A DNA stretch of 64,000 nt from Amblyomma americanum (GCF_052857255.1 NC_135497.1:343954183-344018182); one strand, 5' to 3'. Counted from the stretch's first letter, positions 44,906 to 56,200 are shown. The notes: a model not told the origin generated them from the letters alone. Translations and numbers: made by a program.

Positions 44906-45640
44906 AGTGCACAGCAAAGACAGGACGCAACAGTTTCTAAGGACTTGAGCAAGCTAGTAGCACGAGTTCAAATATTGGTTTCTTATAAGCTAGAATCTGA
45001 ACTGGAAAGGACGGCTAAACGCGAGCAAGTTGGTAAATCTGACTCCCTTTTAGAAGGTTAGAAATCGGAGATAAGCAGGCAGCAGCTTGTGTATATTCAA
45101 GGGCGGAGATTAGTCTTGAGGGCAGAGACGGTGCCCGTATCGTGTCGAGATTACTGTTCCAGTAAACTAAAACTGAGAGGTGCTTTTGGACAGATCGTGG
45201 TTGCAGACTTAATGTATGTGCCTACGTCTTTAGTACCGAAAGGGAAAACAGTCAATCAGTAGTTGCCAATACTGTGTGCAGTCACCGCAGACCTAGCCGA
45301 AGGTTTAGGTGCGTTGCTCACACACGAATAGCATGCACTGCTATAAAGAATCGAAAAGCAGCAGGTGGCAGTGGCAGAAGAGAGATGTGTTTTTGAAGGA
45401 GAGGTGAACAGTGCACATGGATTGGGAGAGGGAAAAACGGGGACTACACTGGAGTTCGAGGAAAACGATAATGCGGTGCCAATAGTTGTCCCAGTTTTTG
45501 CAGTGGGGCAGGAAAGAGTAATGTCAGAAACTATGTCGAGGGCTCAAGATTTCAAGGTTTGACAACTATACGATCTATCCTTGAAAGAAGCGTGGACACA
45601 GACAAGAGAATGTAGCCATGTAATCGTTGTGCAGGAGGAG
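44906..45640 (+). pseudogene. Degraded protease region
   Basis: Lies between gag and integrase, where protease is expected. Fragments such as AISLEGRDGARIV-like and MLYVPTSL-like strings can be read in shifting frames, but I see no clear DTG triad. Assignment rests on position. Confidence 0.35.
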
Positions 45641-45659
45641 CTAATTTTCTATGAAAAAA

Positions 45660-46690
45660 AATAATAATGGAAAGTTTACAAACAGCTATTGCTGCCAGAA
45701 CCTCGAAGACGTGAAGTGCTCGAACTGGCGCATGACAGACCAAGTTGAGGGCATTTTTCAGAAAAGAAAACCAAGCAGAGGCTTAGAAGTGCGTTCTTTT
45801 GGCCAACAATGGTAATCGACGTGAAGAAGCACTGCCGGAGCTTTCATACGTGCCAAATGCTTCCCCGTGCGATTGTTCGAGATCGCCTGCCGATAACACC
45901 GCTAACTAGACCAGAGACATCTTTTCAGGTAGTGTTCCTTGATTGTTTAGGACCACTTGAGCACGGGTCAGCACGGGTGCACCGCTATCCGCTGAGCGTC
46001 CTTGATTTGTGTACGAGATGGGCAGAAGTGATACCACACAAAAATTTGGCAGCCAAGGGTACATGTCAGGCACTTATAGAGGTATTCCCTAGGTACGCGA
46101 CTCCTGAACTAATTTGCTGTGACCAGGGAACCAACTTTGTATCCAAAATAACTCAAGAATTCAAGCAGAGGATGTGTGTTCAGGTGCGGTTTTTCACTCC
46201 GGAACACCCTCAGAGTAACGGGATTGTGAAGTGATGGATCGGAACGTTTAAGGCTACGCTTCGACATGTCGAACATTATCATCAAAGAGAATGGGACCGT
46301 AACATTCTATGCATGATTTGGGCATAGAGAGAGGTACCGCATAACGTCACGGGCAAGTCACCATTTGAACTAATGTTCGGGCGGACGCCACACGGACCGC
46401 TCAATATCCTGCACAAAACCTGGACGGGTGAGTGGACTCCACCGACTTGGCTGAATAAACCGGCCGCTGAATATCTTCTCGAGATGAGCGAACGGATGAC
46501 TGACGCCGCGAAAAGGGTTAACGAAATGGCAGAGACCATACAGAGGACGTATGCAGCCAAATACAACCTTAGGGTCAGACCAAAAGAGTTCAGAAAAGAG
46601 GATAAGTTCATCATTCTAAAAAGCGGCCAGGTGAGTAAACTGCAGTTGAAGTGGCGCAGACCAGCTGTTAAGAAAGAGAGATAAGAGCTA
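45660..46690 (+). pseudogene. pol: gmr1-like integrase
   Basis: The zinc-binding HHCC pattern spans 45690-45860: His in ELAHDR, His in GHFSEKKTKQRL, Cys in KKHCRSFHTCQM, with one TGA in between. In the core, 45809-46234: FLDCLGPLEHG (first D), LICCDQGTNFVSK (second D), and NGIVK followed by TGA where NGIVE-Arg is expected, so the third acidic residue is changed (E to K) and the next codon is a stop. The downstream REVPHNVTGKSPFELMFGR block (46330-46380) and the C-terminal domain to 46684 are readable. Inactive, but well recognisable. Confidence 0.9.
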
Positions 46691-46949
46691 TATTCTTGAC
46701 ACTGACGAGGGAAGCAGATAGGTGCATGCGAATAGGCTGCGACCCTACGTAGCACGAATCCAGAATGCGGGAGTTGTGTTCCAATCGGACAGCGAGTTTA
46801 GTGATGAGTACAAGACTCCACATCGACAAACGCAGAACCAATACCTGAAGTTTGAGATTTCAGACGGAGCGTTGACGCGGGAACAAAGACTTAAGCTTAG
46901 TTAAGTCATAACTGGGGCATCTGATGTTTTTTCCGAGCGCCCAGGCCGA

Positions 46950-48130
46950 TGCAAAGTTGGCTGTCACAAAATAACGCTGCTTCCCAACACCAAGTACGAA
47001 AAGTCACACCTGTATAAGGTACTTTTCGCATTGAGAAAGGAGGTAGAGCGTCAGGTAGCACAAATACTAGAGTGGGATTTCGTCTATCCAGTTGAAAGCT
47101 CGTACGTACATCCAGTTGTATGCGTAGCCAAAAAGAATGGGTCAGTAAGGATGTGTATTAATTTTCGAAAATGAATGCAGTTACTGAATCAGACAGCTTC
47201 CCTATGACTAATATGACCGAGATTCTGTATGAAGTGCCAAGTGCCAGCTACATATCGGTATTAGATATGACTCGTGGATACTGGCAGATCGCCTTAGACG
47301 AACAGTCGCAGCGTCTTACCGCATTTGGAACACCTGAAGGTCTCTATGCATTGAAAGTAATGCCGTTCGAGTTGCGAAACTCGGCAGCAACTTTTGAGAG
47401 AATTATGAATGAAACCTTAAAAGAACATTCCTGTTATGACACGCCCTACATTGACAATATTGCTATCTTTTCGGCAACGTGGTAGGAGCACATCAAAAAA
47501 TTACGGGCAGTACTTGAGACTCTGACAGAAGTGGGCTTAACGGCATACGCTGGGAAATGTATGTTCGCGCAGAGAACGGTAAAGTACCTAGGCCAAGTAT
47601 TAGGGTCAGGCAAGCATGCTCCTGGCCCAGAGAGTAAGCGCGATCGCAAAACGGAAAGCACCCAAAAGAAAGAAAGAGCTTCATAGCGCATTGGGTTTCT
47701 TTAATTACTACCGAGAATATGTACCGGAGTACTGAAAGGTACTTCACCCATTGACCGACCTCACCATCACGCGGGTCCCGAATGTCATTCCCTGGAATGA
47801 GAAGGCCGAGGACGCGTTTTGTGAGGTGAAAAGGATACTGGCGTTGTTGCCAGAGCTGGTCGCACCTCATCACTACCAGGTGTTCCTTCTCACAAGGTAT
47901 GCCTCGGAGGTGGCGATAGCAGCATGTTGTTCGCAATCTGTTGAAGGGGAACAGAAGTCGATTGCATTTCTGAGCAAAAAATTCACCCCTGCTCAAACCA
48001 ATTGGTGTGCAATCTGAAGAGAATCTTCTACAGTCGTGTTGGCACTGGGGAAACTGAATTTTTAGTTATTTGGACTTAAAGTGAAGGTCGCAACCGACCA
48101 CAACCCGCTCAATTACCCGACCCGTTCAGC
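46950..48130 (+). pseudogene. pol: gmr1-like reverse transcriptase and RNase H
   Basis: Starts about 46960 after a short linker from integrase. Readable motifs: VLDMTRGYWQIALDEQSQR, GLYALKVMPFELRNSAATFE and the active site YIDNIAIF at 47447-47470, in which the second Asp of the YxDD box is Asn (GAT to AAT). RNase H follows in another frame (47751-48017) with SIAFLSKKFTPAQTNW and later ATDHNPLNY. The first catalytic Asp of RNase H seems replaced (LLTRYASEVAI where an L.TDAS pattern is usual). Frameshifts near 47160 and 47700. Confidence 0.88.
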
Positions 48131-48495
48131 GCCCAATAGTGCGCAGTTGACCAGGAGCAATGGCATTAAGATGATAATTTTTGGTGTGTGTTTGAGTGTG
48201 TTTCCTCTTATATAGTCGCCAACGAGTGATACAATTGCAGATGTAATTTTGTGTTTAACTATTTTGCTTGCAGCGGTGATCAAGGTGTGAAGTGAAGGCT
48301 ATGGGCTAGCTTGGCAGTTGGTGTACATAGAAAGAACATGGCAAGTTCTGGAACGTTCAGATTGGTATCCTAACCTTGTGCGCACGGACCAAATTGAGGC
48401 TGTGTTTGTGTGCGCTGTTCTGCTCGGAACCTTGTGGCTGAGATGGAATCTCACACTGACATCAAGTGTCTGCGTGACGTTCTTCGTTGGGAGCT
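48131..48495 (+). other. Non-coding 3' part of the gmr1-like element
   Basis: No domain after RNase H and no envelope-like frame. No convincing polypurine tract directly before the LTR (TTGGGAGC is the best candidate). Confidence 0.45.
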
Positions 48496-49388
48496 GTGGA
48501 GTTCGCTGACCATTCCGCAAACTCATTGGTCTTATGTTCGCAAGCAAGGCCGCTCGGAAGTCGCCAACAAAAGAACGCATCCCGTCACGACCGCCCGTGC
48601 TTGCGGCGGACGTCCTTGTTTAATCTGCGCCGTCGCGGGCATGACCCGCCGGGAAGAAGCCTAACCAGATACAGCTGTAGAGATGTGTGTGTTCCCAAAG
48701 GGTTTCCGAGGCTTTGGGAATGAAGGAGATATGGCTGGGTAGAAGCCGAGGAACCATGAAACCCATTATTCCCGTAACGACTGTCTTCTTCTCTTTCGAT
48801 GTGTTCTGTAAAAAACTTGAGTAATATTCTCGTCGGCATATGTTTGTCGCGTGTGAGAAAGATTTAAGATATGACAATGTTAGGAAAGTAGTAACGGCTG
48901 TGTCGTGGGTACCGTGGAAAAGGGTGTTCGCGTTTGTGCTGTTTGTGTATTTCATTGCAACCTCCTCTTTCCCAAATTTTTAATCAGTGCTCAATCCATA
49001 ATCTGTGATTAGTTGGCGGCATTCTTATTTTCCTTTCCCTAACCACTGGTTGGAGAGGTGAGTCGCTTGTAATATTATTGGTTGCTGTCCCCTCTAAGAG
49101 CAGAGACCAATGGTTTAAAAACAAGCGCTCTGGGTTGAACGAGGGCTGAAGTCTGGTCAAAAGTTTAGTCATGTAAATAATTTTCTCTGCTTTGTTTCTT
49201 GTTTTATTGATGTTCTAAATGAATAGTTAACGTTCTCTTTTACTCTAGTAATGTGCATGTTTGTGTTAGAACCACCGGGTCATCAAGCAACGCCAATTTC
49301 GTCATCAACAAGGCCCTTCCTCTCATTGCCACCGGAAAGTCACCTGAAGAAATTGCAACTGGCGCAGCCTGAAGAGGGAACTCAACTT
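48496..49388 (+). repeat. 3' LTR of gmr1-like element
   Basis: About 893 bp, partner of 42567-43465, with substitutions and several small indels. TATA-like run at about 49112 is kept. End placed so that the flanking GCCC matches the left flank. Confidence 0.85.
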
Positions 49389-50094
49389 GCCCATCCGGCC
49401 TTGGGAGCATTTAGTGCCGATCCTCGGATGTGCAATGCTGGCTTAGTTACTGCTTTGTACATCCTCCGCATCATTTCCAGTTAAGCCTTTAATTCCAGAG
49501 AAACTCGGTTGTTCAAAAGGCATGAACCGCGTCAATGACCAATCGGCCTCTCCTCGGGAACTACTTGACGACGTTCTGGACGCCGGTGCTGGCGTGTTAT
49601 ACGTTTACCGCTGTATCAGAGATGCTGCTGGCTCACTTGTGCCGTCAGAGTGTGTAATTGCGACTTTTGCAGGATCTTCTTGCGCGTCTGAGCTTAACAT
49701 TTGCCCATAGTGTGCCGAGTCGACCGACTGCATCCTCGTCCTTTGCAGTGTAAGAATTGCTGGCGGTTTAGTCGCAGCAGCAAAGCTTGCTAATCCGACT
49801 ATGTGGTGAGAACCATTCAGCAGACCAGTGCACATCTGAGGCGCCCACTTGCTGTCTATGCGGCGGAGTTCATCAGGCAGATGAATCCGGCTGTCCCAAA
49901 CGTCCTGATGAGTAGAATGTCCTGGACATCATTCAGTAGAGAAGGTGATCTAGAGCTGATGCTTAGGCATTGATAGACCGAAAGAAGCATTTTCATGCAG
50001 ATCTTTCTAGGTCATCTGGGTCTGCGGTAGAGCGTTGCTGACCGTCTGTGGTGTCAGCTTTCTACAAAGCGCTTGCGGATGTTGTGAATCGTAT
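49389..50094 (+). pseudogene. LINE ORF1, second segment with zinc knuckles
   Basis: Continues 42330-42566. First GAFSADPRMCNAGLVTALY (49407-49463), then a frame with LLDDVLDAGAGVLYVYRCIR and SECVIATFAGSSC (49522-49710). Then CCHC knuckles in shifting frames: CKNCWRFSRSSKAC (about 49745-49790), LCGENHSADQC (49800-49835) and CCLCGGVHQADESGC (49845-49895). Three knuckles identify an I/R1/Jockey-type ORF1. It ends in AFYKALADVVNR at 50093, where the second Ty3 element starts. Confidence 0.75.
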
Positions 50095-50236
50095 TGAAGC
50101 GGGAAGACGACGACGAGACTGAGCGAGTGAACGGGTGAACGAAGACGACAACGAAGTTCTGACTGTGTTCTGGGTGCCGCTCGTCGCTGGTCCTTCGCTG
50201 CTGTACATAGCTGTAAATATATTCTTTCTCGCAACA
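50095..50236 (+). repeat. 5' LTR of second Ty3 element
   Basis: 142 bp, TGAAGCGGGAAGACGACG... to ...TTCTCGCAACA. It matches 57514-57659 with several substitutions and small indels. A TGGTGGAGGTGCG run from 50241 is the possible primer-binding site. Confidence 0.88.
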
Positions 50237-50315
50237 TATTTGGTGGAGGTGCGTCGTTCCCCTACGTCTACCAACGAAGGAGCTCCGCAGCGGCCGACAG
50301 CTGCCTTCGCTCATC

Positions 50316-51290
50316 ATGACCCAGGACTCCTGCCAGCAAACTTCACCATCCCCCATGCCATCACTCGTTCTTTCTGCTCCTCGTGAGCCTGGAACATTTT
50401 CTGGCACCGACAATGTTGATGTGGACGACTGCATCTAGATGTATGAACGCGTGAGTACATACAACCGCTGGGTTGTATGCTCGCCAATGCAATTTTCTAC
50501 TTAAAACACACCGGCCGAGTCTGGTACGAGACTCTCGAAGATGACTTGACTAGCTGGGACATCTACAAGCAGAAACTGCGCGACCTGTTTGGACGGCCGC
50601 TCGGCCGAACACTCGCCCCTAAGAGAGACCTTGCATCTCGAGCTCAAACTTCTACGGAATCCAATGTTTCGTACAATCAGAACATGTTGGCCCTCTGCAA
50701 CAAAGTTGACAATAACATGCCCGAATCTGACACTGTGTCATGTGTTGAAGGGAATCGCCGACGTTGCCTTCAACCTGCTCGTCTACAAGAATTGCACTAT
50801 AGTCGGCGACATTATTAAGGAATGTCGCCGCTTCGAGGAAGCTAAAAGCAGTCGTATTAGCCAGCCGTACACACGCCTCCCCAATACGGCTGCCACTTCC
50901 TCATGTGAAGACCTGCTGCTCCGGCAAACTCCTGCGCCTCCAGAAAATGTGACCAGCATCATTCGACGTGAACTCGAAGCCATGTCCCCTGCCTCTCTGC
51001 ACCTACGTGATGGCGACAACCACTTGCCCACCATCTCTATGGTACAAGCCGCCGTCCATCAAGAGCTTGAAAATCTTGGCCTCCAACCCGTCAGCCCCGT
51101 ACGTCCTTCGTCCCCACCCGACATCACTGCGGTTACTCCTGACCGACCTTCCTACTTCGCTCCACGTCGACGTAACATTAACGACTGATGGACACCCGAC
51201 GGCAGGCCCTTTTGTTTTCTCTGCCACCGTACTGGCCACATCTCCCGTCACTGTCGCAATTATTGGTCCCGTCGTAGCGCATGCAATCCT
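50316..51290 (+). pseudogene. gag: Gag of second Ty3 element
   Basis: Begins MTQDSCQQ at 50316; a TAG at about 50437 replaces a codon in the segment DNVDVDDCI. Capsid-like FYLKHTGRVWYETLEDDL (50500-50553) and ETLHLEL-type frames follow. A frame change near 50745 leads to NLLVYKNCTIVGDIIKECRR and RLPNTAATSSCEDL (to 51188). The zinc knuckle CFLCHRTGHISRHC (51213-51254) lies after another stop. Capsid and nucleocapsid roles only by family. Confidence 0.82.
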
Positions 51291-51484
51291 CTCAGCTCTC
51301 ACCGCAACGACGAACAGCCCAGCCACTTCACGCCTCCTCCAGCCCGGCAGAGTGCTACAGACAGCGGCCAGTTTTCCCGCCCCAGCCGCTCCCCGTCCCC
51401 CCTGCGTCGGCTGTCTCGTTCGCCCTTACGCCGTCGCTCCTCTCCTGGCCCCTACATACGCTCGCAAGCGGAAAACTAGACACT

Positions 51485-51710
51485 GCAGTGTCTGGAGGTG
51501 ATGCTGCAGTACAGCCCCAGTCCCAAAATTCTCACTTAGCCCTCCGCGCCCACCAAAATTTCCTCGCTATTCATGTCGATGGAGTTCCTGTGAGAGCCCT
51601 GATCGATACGGGCCCGCTCGTGTCCGTCATGAGTTCAACCCTTGGACGCCGCCTCAGAAAAGTACTGACCCCTGCACCTACAGCCGTTCTCCGCGTTGCC
51701 GACGGCTGAG
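51485..51710 (+). pseudogene. pol: Protease of second Ty3 element
   Basis: Contains VRALIDTGPLVSVMSS (near 51594-51640), the active-site DTG with Pro-Leu in place of the common Ala-x. Preceded by a Pro/Ser/Arg-rich linker after the zinc knuckle and closed by a stop at 51709. The spacer to RT (51711-52224) is readable in shifted frames, with KAATYISFSSVPPVPDG. Confidence 0.75.
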
Positions 51711-52490
51711 CATTCAGCCCTCATCAACTGCGCCACCAGTGTTGTCCAGCTTGACCTTCCCTTTTCTGCTGAGTCACCATCCCCGTTCTACCTTGCCTTT
51801 GTGCTGTCGACTTTGTCCGTCTAACGCTTAAAGCCGCCACTTACATTTCTTTCTCATCTGTTCCTCCTGTCCCTGATGGTCCCTACGTAGTCACTCCTGA
51901 CCTTGACGTCGCCCTCTCCCGAAGTATTGCGCTTGCGCACACTATACAATGTCGGCCAACCGAGCGTACCTTCCGGTTCTGAACTTTGGCTCGTCTATCC
52001 AACCGCTCCCGCAAGGCATCTCACTCGCCACGCTCCTCCCGGCTGCCGAATGTGTCATATCAGCCGTGGACACCTGCTTACCTTCTACTCTTTAAATCTT
52101 GTTGCCTGCGGCCACATCAACCGAGAAACCAACGGAGGACTACACGGACATGATCTCTTCCGACCTACCGCCGATGCAAGCTCGCGATCTTAGGTGCCTT
52201 TTAACATCTTTTCGCGACATCTTCAAATCAAATCAAATCAAATCTTTATTTACATCATCCAGATGTTAGGGGCGCAGACAAAAAGCTCTCACTGGAGCTT
52301 GATTGCGCGCCTGCGCCCCCGTACAAGGTTACAAGGTTTGTTTGATTACATATATTGGCAGCAACTAACATTACAATTGCGTTTGAGGAAAAATAAGCGA
52401 GACACAACTGACTCGGAAAATATAAAAAAAGAGATAAAAACAGACAAAAACAGGAAAAGAAATAAGATGCAAAAATACTGGTCTGTAAGA

Positions 52491-54197
52491 CTAACACAAA
52501 GCATTTAGCAATAATGGTAAGAGGTAGCTGAGCATTTGACGTCCATAGTTAGTTCGTATTTGGGGAATGAACCATTTATCGCGGTTTCTTATGGCATAAG
52601 TGTGTTCTCTAGGTGTTAGTTGAGACAAAGTTTCAAGAAAATTACGATAGGTATTACTTCTCCTATATCGTTTTATTAAGTTGACATTATATAGCTCGTG
52701 TATTGGAGTTATGTGGAAGGCATTAAAAAGGGGTTTTGTCGTAACGTCGCGGGGGATGCTTGCAATGCTTCTTATGGCTCGTTTTTGGATTACATGTAAC
52801 CTGTTTAAGTTTGAGAGTGTAGTAGTTCCCCATACCATGAAACCGTAGTTTAAAACGGAAGCAAACATGGAATTATAAAGAATTATTTTCACTTTTTGTG
52901 GCAAAAAATAGCCTAGTTTACTTAACACACCAGTTATTTTTGACAGCTTGTCCGCTGTTTTATTGACATGTGTTGACCACGATAAATGCTTCTCAAAATG
53001 TACTCCAAGGCTTTTTACGACGGAGACAACTTCTAAAGGCACAGACTCAATCCGAAGTGAAATGTCGCTATCGCACACTATTTTATTTCTTGGCCTAAAA
53101 AGCACGACTTTTCTTTTATTTATGTTTATAGATAGTGAGTTGACGATCGACCAATGATTTAAAAGATGTAAACACGTGTTTGCTTGTTCAGTCAGATTTT
53201 GTATATTGCTTGAGTTGAAAAATAAACTGGTATCATCAGCATATATTATAAATGTTGGGCGTGGGTCATTGAGAACGATGTCATTAATGTAGATGATAAA
53301 AAGTAGAGGCCCCAATATGCTTCCTTGCGGGACACCTGCTAAAACTGATTTCGGATCGGATAATTTATTGTTAATTACTACTTGTTGTACTCGCGCAGAT
53401 AAATAAGAGTTCAATGTGTTATGAAAAACGCCACGGAAGCCATAGAACTCAAGTTTAGCAAGCATTGTCTGAGGATTAATAGAATCAAATGCCTTTGAGT
53501 AATCTACAAATACACCGAGAGTTAATTGGTGCTGTTCGAAAGATTGCAGGATTATTTCCTTTTGAGTTAAAAGCGCTGTATCTGTGGAGTGGCCACTTCT
53601 AAACCCATGTTGATGAGGTGTCAATAAGTTATGTTTGATACAAAAGCTAATGATCCTTTTGTACAGCAGTTTCTCTAGGCATTTTGAAAAAATGGAGAGG
53701 ATTGATATGGGACGATAGTTCGACAAGTTATTTTTCTCGCCACCTTTAAAAACTACTGTCACCCTAGCAACTTGCATGGCTTGTGGGAAAACTCCCTGCA
53801 GAAAGCATAGATTAAATATATGCTCTAAAACAGGACTAATTAGATCAATGGTACGTTTAATAGGTTGAATTTTTAGATCATTTACGCCCCTTGTAGTACT
53901 CGTTCGGAGAGCAAGAAAACAGTTTTCAATTTCACTGCGATCCGTTGGCGATAAAAATGCACTACTGTGATTTCTAGATATCAGATAGCTCAGGGAATCA
54001 GGATTATGTACACTGTTAACTAAAGACACGAAGTAATTAATAAAAGTATCTGCTAGTTCTTTTCCCGAAAGTTTCTGATTTCGGACTAAGAGTTCTAGCT
54101 CCACGGGTTCCGGTTCTGTACGGTTTAGAACTTTATTTATTTCTTTCCACATGAGGTCGCTTCGATTTTGTACATTACCAGAAAATAATTTTTTCAT
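52491..54197 (-). CDS. L2-like reverse transcriptase (open frame)
   Basis: 568 codons without a stop. Fingers: TTRGVNDLKIQPIK and NLSNYRPISILSIFSKCLEK. Palm: GVFVDYSKAFDSIN, GVPQGSILGPLLFIIYINDI and active site IYADDTSLFF (plus-strand 53225-53250). Thumb: VKSLGVHFEKHLSWSTHV, then a C-terminal tail with LHVIQKRAIRSIASIPR and a His/Tyr-rich end. All catalytic residues look intact. The frame is separated from the endonuclease by a shift at a run of ten T's (54307-54316), so the start at 54197 is an internal Met; only the RT half could be translated from here. Confidence 0.93.
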   Translation of the reverse strand: MKKLFSGNVQNRSDLMWKEINKVLNRTEPEPVELELLVRNQKLSGKELADTFINYFVSLVNSVHNPDSLSYLISRNHSSAFLSPTDRSEIENCFLALRTSTTRGVNDLKIQPIKRTIDLISPVLEHIFNLCFLQGVFPQAMQVARVTVVFKGGEKNNLSNYRPISILSIFSKCLEKLLYKRIISFCIKHNLLTPHQHGFRSGHSTDTALLTQKEIILQSFEQHQLTLGVFVDYSKAFDSINPQTMLAKLEFYGFRGVFHNTLNSYLSARVQQVVINNKLSDPKSVLAGVPQGSILGPLLFIIYINDIVLNDPRPTFIIYADDTSLFFNSSNIQNLTEQANTCLHLLNHWSIVNSLSININKRKVVLFRPRNKIVCDSDISLRIESVPLEVVSVVKSLGVHFEKHLSWSTHVNKTADKLSKITGVLSKLGYFLPQKVKIILYNSMFASVLNYGFMVWGTTTLSNLNRLHVIQKRAIRSIASIPRDVTTKPLFNAFHITPIHELYNVNLIKRYRRSNTYRNFLETLSQLTPREHTYAIRNRDKWFIPQIRTNYGRQMLSYLLPLLLNALC

Positions 54198-54259
54198 GTA
54201 TTCCTTCTTGGTTTCTCGAAGAAATGAAGTTACATTGTTGCGATATGATTTAAATCTGG

Positions 54260-54844
54260 CTAAGTCGTCGGAAGACCTAGTTCGAGGAAACCGCTTAAAA
54301 AGATTATTTTTTTTTTAATCATATTTAAGCAACGACGATTTATCCAGGGCTTGCGCGCTTTACTAGGCCTCTTAGTTGTTTTATAAGGGAAACATTTATT
54401 GTACAAAAATTTTAGTGTGTTTATAAATGCGTCATATGATTTGCTAGGGTCAGTTATTTTGTAGACGTGATTCCAGTCGACTTTTCGTATTTCATTACTG
54501 AAATTTTCGATAGTTTGTTTTGTTATGCACTGGTATGTCATATAGGAAGGCTTACTCTTTCGAAATGCCGTTGGCAACTCGACAAAAAGAAAAATTGGCA
54601 GGTGATCACTAACTTGCGCTAGTACCACTCCAGACTTGATAAATTCCTTTGACACATTGCTACAGAAAACATCAATGGATGTCTGTGTTAACGGTCGCGT
54701 TTCTTCATTTATGAAGTTCGTAAGGGCGTAACATTCTAACAACCTGTTTGCTTCTTGTGACTCAGCAGATGAGGACGAAAAGTCAATATTAAGGTCACCA
54801 CTTAGTATTAGCTTTAAGTCATTTTCGGTTACCCAAGATAACAT
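54260..54844 (-). pseudogene. L2-like endonuclease, truncated at 5' end
   Basis: Open 194 codons. Motifs: ILSGDLNIDFSSSS (catalytic loop) and VSDHLPIFLFVEL (last SDH motif). The N-terminal half (N and E motifs) is missing because the element is 5' truncated at 54846. The C-terminal end runs into Lys-rich codons made by the T-tract at 54307-54316, after which the frame is lost. Confidence 0.88.
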
Positions 54845-54846
54845 TA

Positions 54847-55747
54847 GATACCCGTGTTTTGGCTCGTACCTCTGTATTGACGCATCGCATAAACACGGGT
54901 GATGCCGCTCCTATCCACATACGTTCGTACCGCGTGTCCAGCGCTGAACGCACCGTCATCAACCAAGAGGTGGACAAGATGCTCCCAAAAGACATCATCC
55001 AGCCCTCGTCAAGCCCTTGGGCTTCACCAGTTGTCCTGGTAAAAAAGAAGGACGAAAGCTGGCGCTTCTGCGTTGATTACCGGCACCTAAACCGCATCAA
55101 AAAAGGACGTATATCCTCTCCCGAGGATCGGTGATGCATCAGATTGCCTCCACGGCGCCAAATATTTCTCTTCAATTGATCTTCGATCGGGGTTCTGGCA
55201 AACTGCCGTTGATGAAAAAGACCGCGAAAAGACCGCCTTCTTGACGCCTGATGGCTTATACCAATTTAAAGTTATGCCATTCGGACTCTGTAACGCGCCG
55301 GCCACCTTTGAACGAACGATGGACTCCCTTCTTCGCGGCTTTAAGTGGTCGACCTGCCTCTGCTACCTTGACGATGTTGTGGTTTTCTCGCCTACTTCTG
55401 CCACGCACCTCGAACGGCTCTCCAGTATTCTGAGAGTGTTCCGTAACGCCGGACCCCAGCTGAACTCATCGAAATGCAAATTCGGTCGCCGCCAACTCAC
55501 TAATCTCGGAAACCTGGTTGATGCTTCTTGTCTGCGCCCAGATCCAGTCAAAATTCAAGCCGTCAAGGACTTTCCTCTTCCTATGTCGTCGAATAATGTG
55601 CGCAGCTTTGTCGGCTTGTGCCCGTATTTTCGCCGTTTTATCAAAGATTTCGCCGGCATCGCTCGCCCCCTCACCGAAATTTTTAAGAACGACACCGCCT
55701 TTAACTGGGGCCCTGCTCAAGAGCACTCATTTTCCTCCCTCGTTTAA
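54847..55747 (+). pseudogene. pol: RT of second Ty3 element
   Basis: Resumes after the LINE with VLARTSVLTHRINTGDA, SSSPWASPVVLVKKKDESWR and a frameshift at about 55100 in an A-run. Next frame: FSSIDLRSGFWQTAVDEKD, MPFGLCNAPATFERTMDSLL and the intact active site CYLDDVVVF (55360-55390). Ends with the RH-proximal block FVGLCPYFRRFIKDF and a TAA at 55745. Confidence 0.9.
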
Positions 55748-56200
55748 TTGCTAACCTCTCCGCCCATCTTAGCCCATTTTGACCCGCCGTCTCCCACAGA
55801 GGTTCGCATCGACGCTTCCGGATATGGGGTCGGTGCCCTGCTAGCCCAACGTCAATAGGGACAAGATCGCGTCATCGCTTATACCAGCCGCCGACTTTCC
55901 GCCGCAGAGCAAAATTACTCCATTATTGACCGCGAGTGTCTCGCCCTTGTCTGGGCTGTAGATAAATTCCACCCGTACCTGTTCGGCCGCTGATTCCCTA
56001 TTGTCACTGATCACCACGCTCTCGGTTGGCTGTCTTCAATAAAAGATCCCACCAGTCGCCTTGGTCGCTGGGCTTTGCGCCTCCAAGAATATTCATACTT
56101 TGTAGTGTAAAAATCCGGTCGTCGCCACCAGGACGCCGGCTGTTTATCCCGGTACCCTTTGTAGCCACCTGACCTAGAAGACACTGAGACCCTGCCCTGC
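55748..56200 (+). pseudogene. pol: RNase H of second Ty3 element
   Basis: Same frame as RT across in-frame stops. [15 protein letters not shown] (first D), [19 protein letters not shown] (E) and [13 protein letters not shown] (D) are readable, with stops at 55855, 55990, 56107 and 56162 or nearby. Only the polymerase core would remain whole. Confidence 0.85.

Larger units (their letters stand above)
42567..49388 (+). mobile_element. gmr1-like Ty3 element (integrase upstream of RT), decayed
   Basis: Layout on the plus strand: 5' LTR 42567-43465, leader with three short direct repeats, gag 43978-44905, a degraded protease region, integrase 45660-46690, then RT 46950-47700 and RNase H to 48130, a non-coding part, and 3' LTR 48496-49388. 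Integrase before RT is not the canonical Ty3 order; it is the arrangement described for gmr1-type elements. A GCCC duplication (42563-42566, 49389-49392) and restoration of the interrupted LINE reading frame support the boundaries. Numerous stops and lost catalytic residues show it is dead. Confidence 0.85.
52225..54846 (-). mobile_element. L2-like LINE, 5' truncated, nested in the Ty3 element
   Basis: On the minus strand it starts within the endonuclease (54844), continues through an almost intact RT (54197-52491) and ends with AATAAA followed by about four GATTT units (52225-52250 on the plus strand). Short tandem-repeat tails instead of poly(A) are typical of L2/CR1 elements. It lies between the protease spacer and RT of the Ty3 element, whose coding resumes at 54847. 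Youngest layer of this part of the nest; no target duplication could be defined. Confidence 0.92.

Noticed and set aside
48131..48495. Envelope-like gene in the gmr1-like element
   Set aside because: No open frame, signal peptide or membrane segment in the available space.
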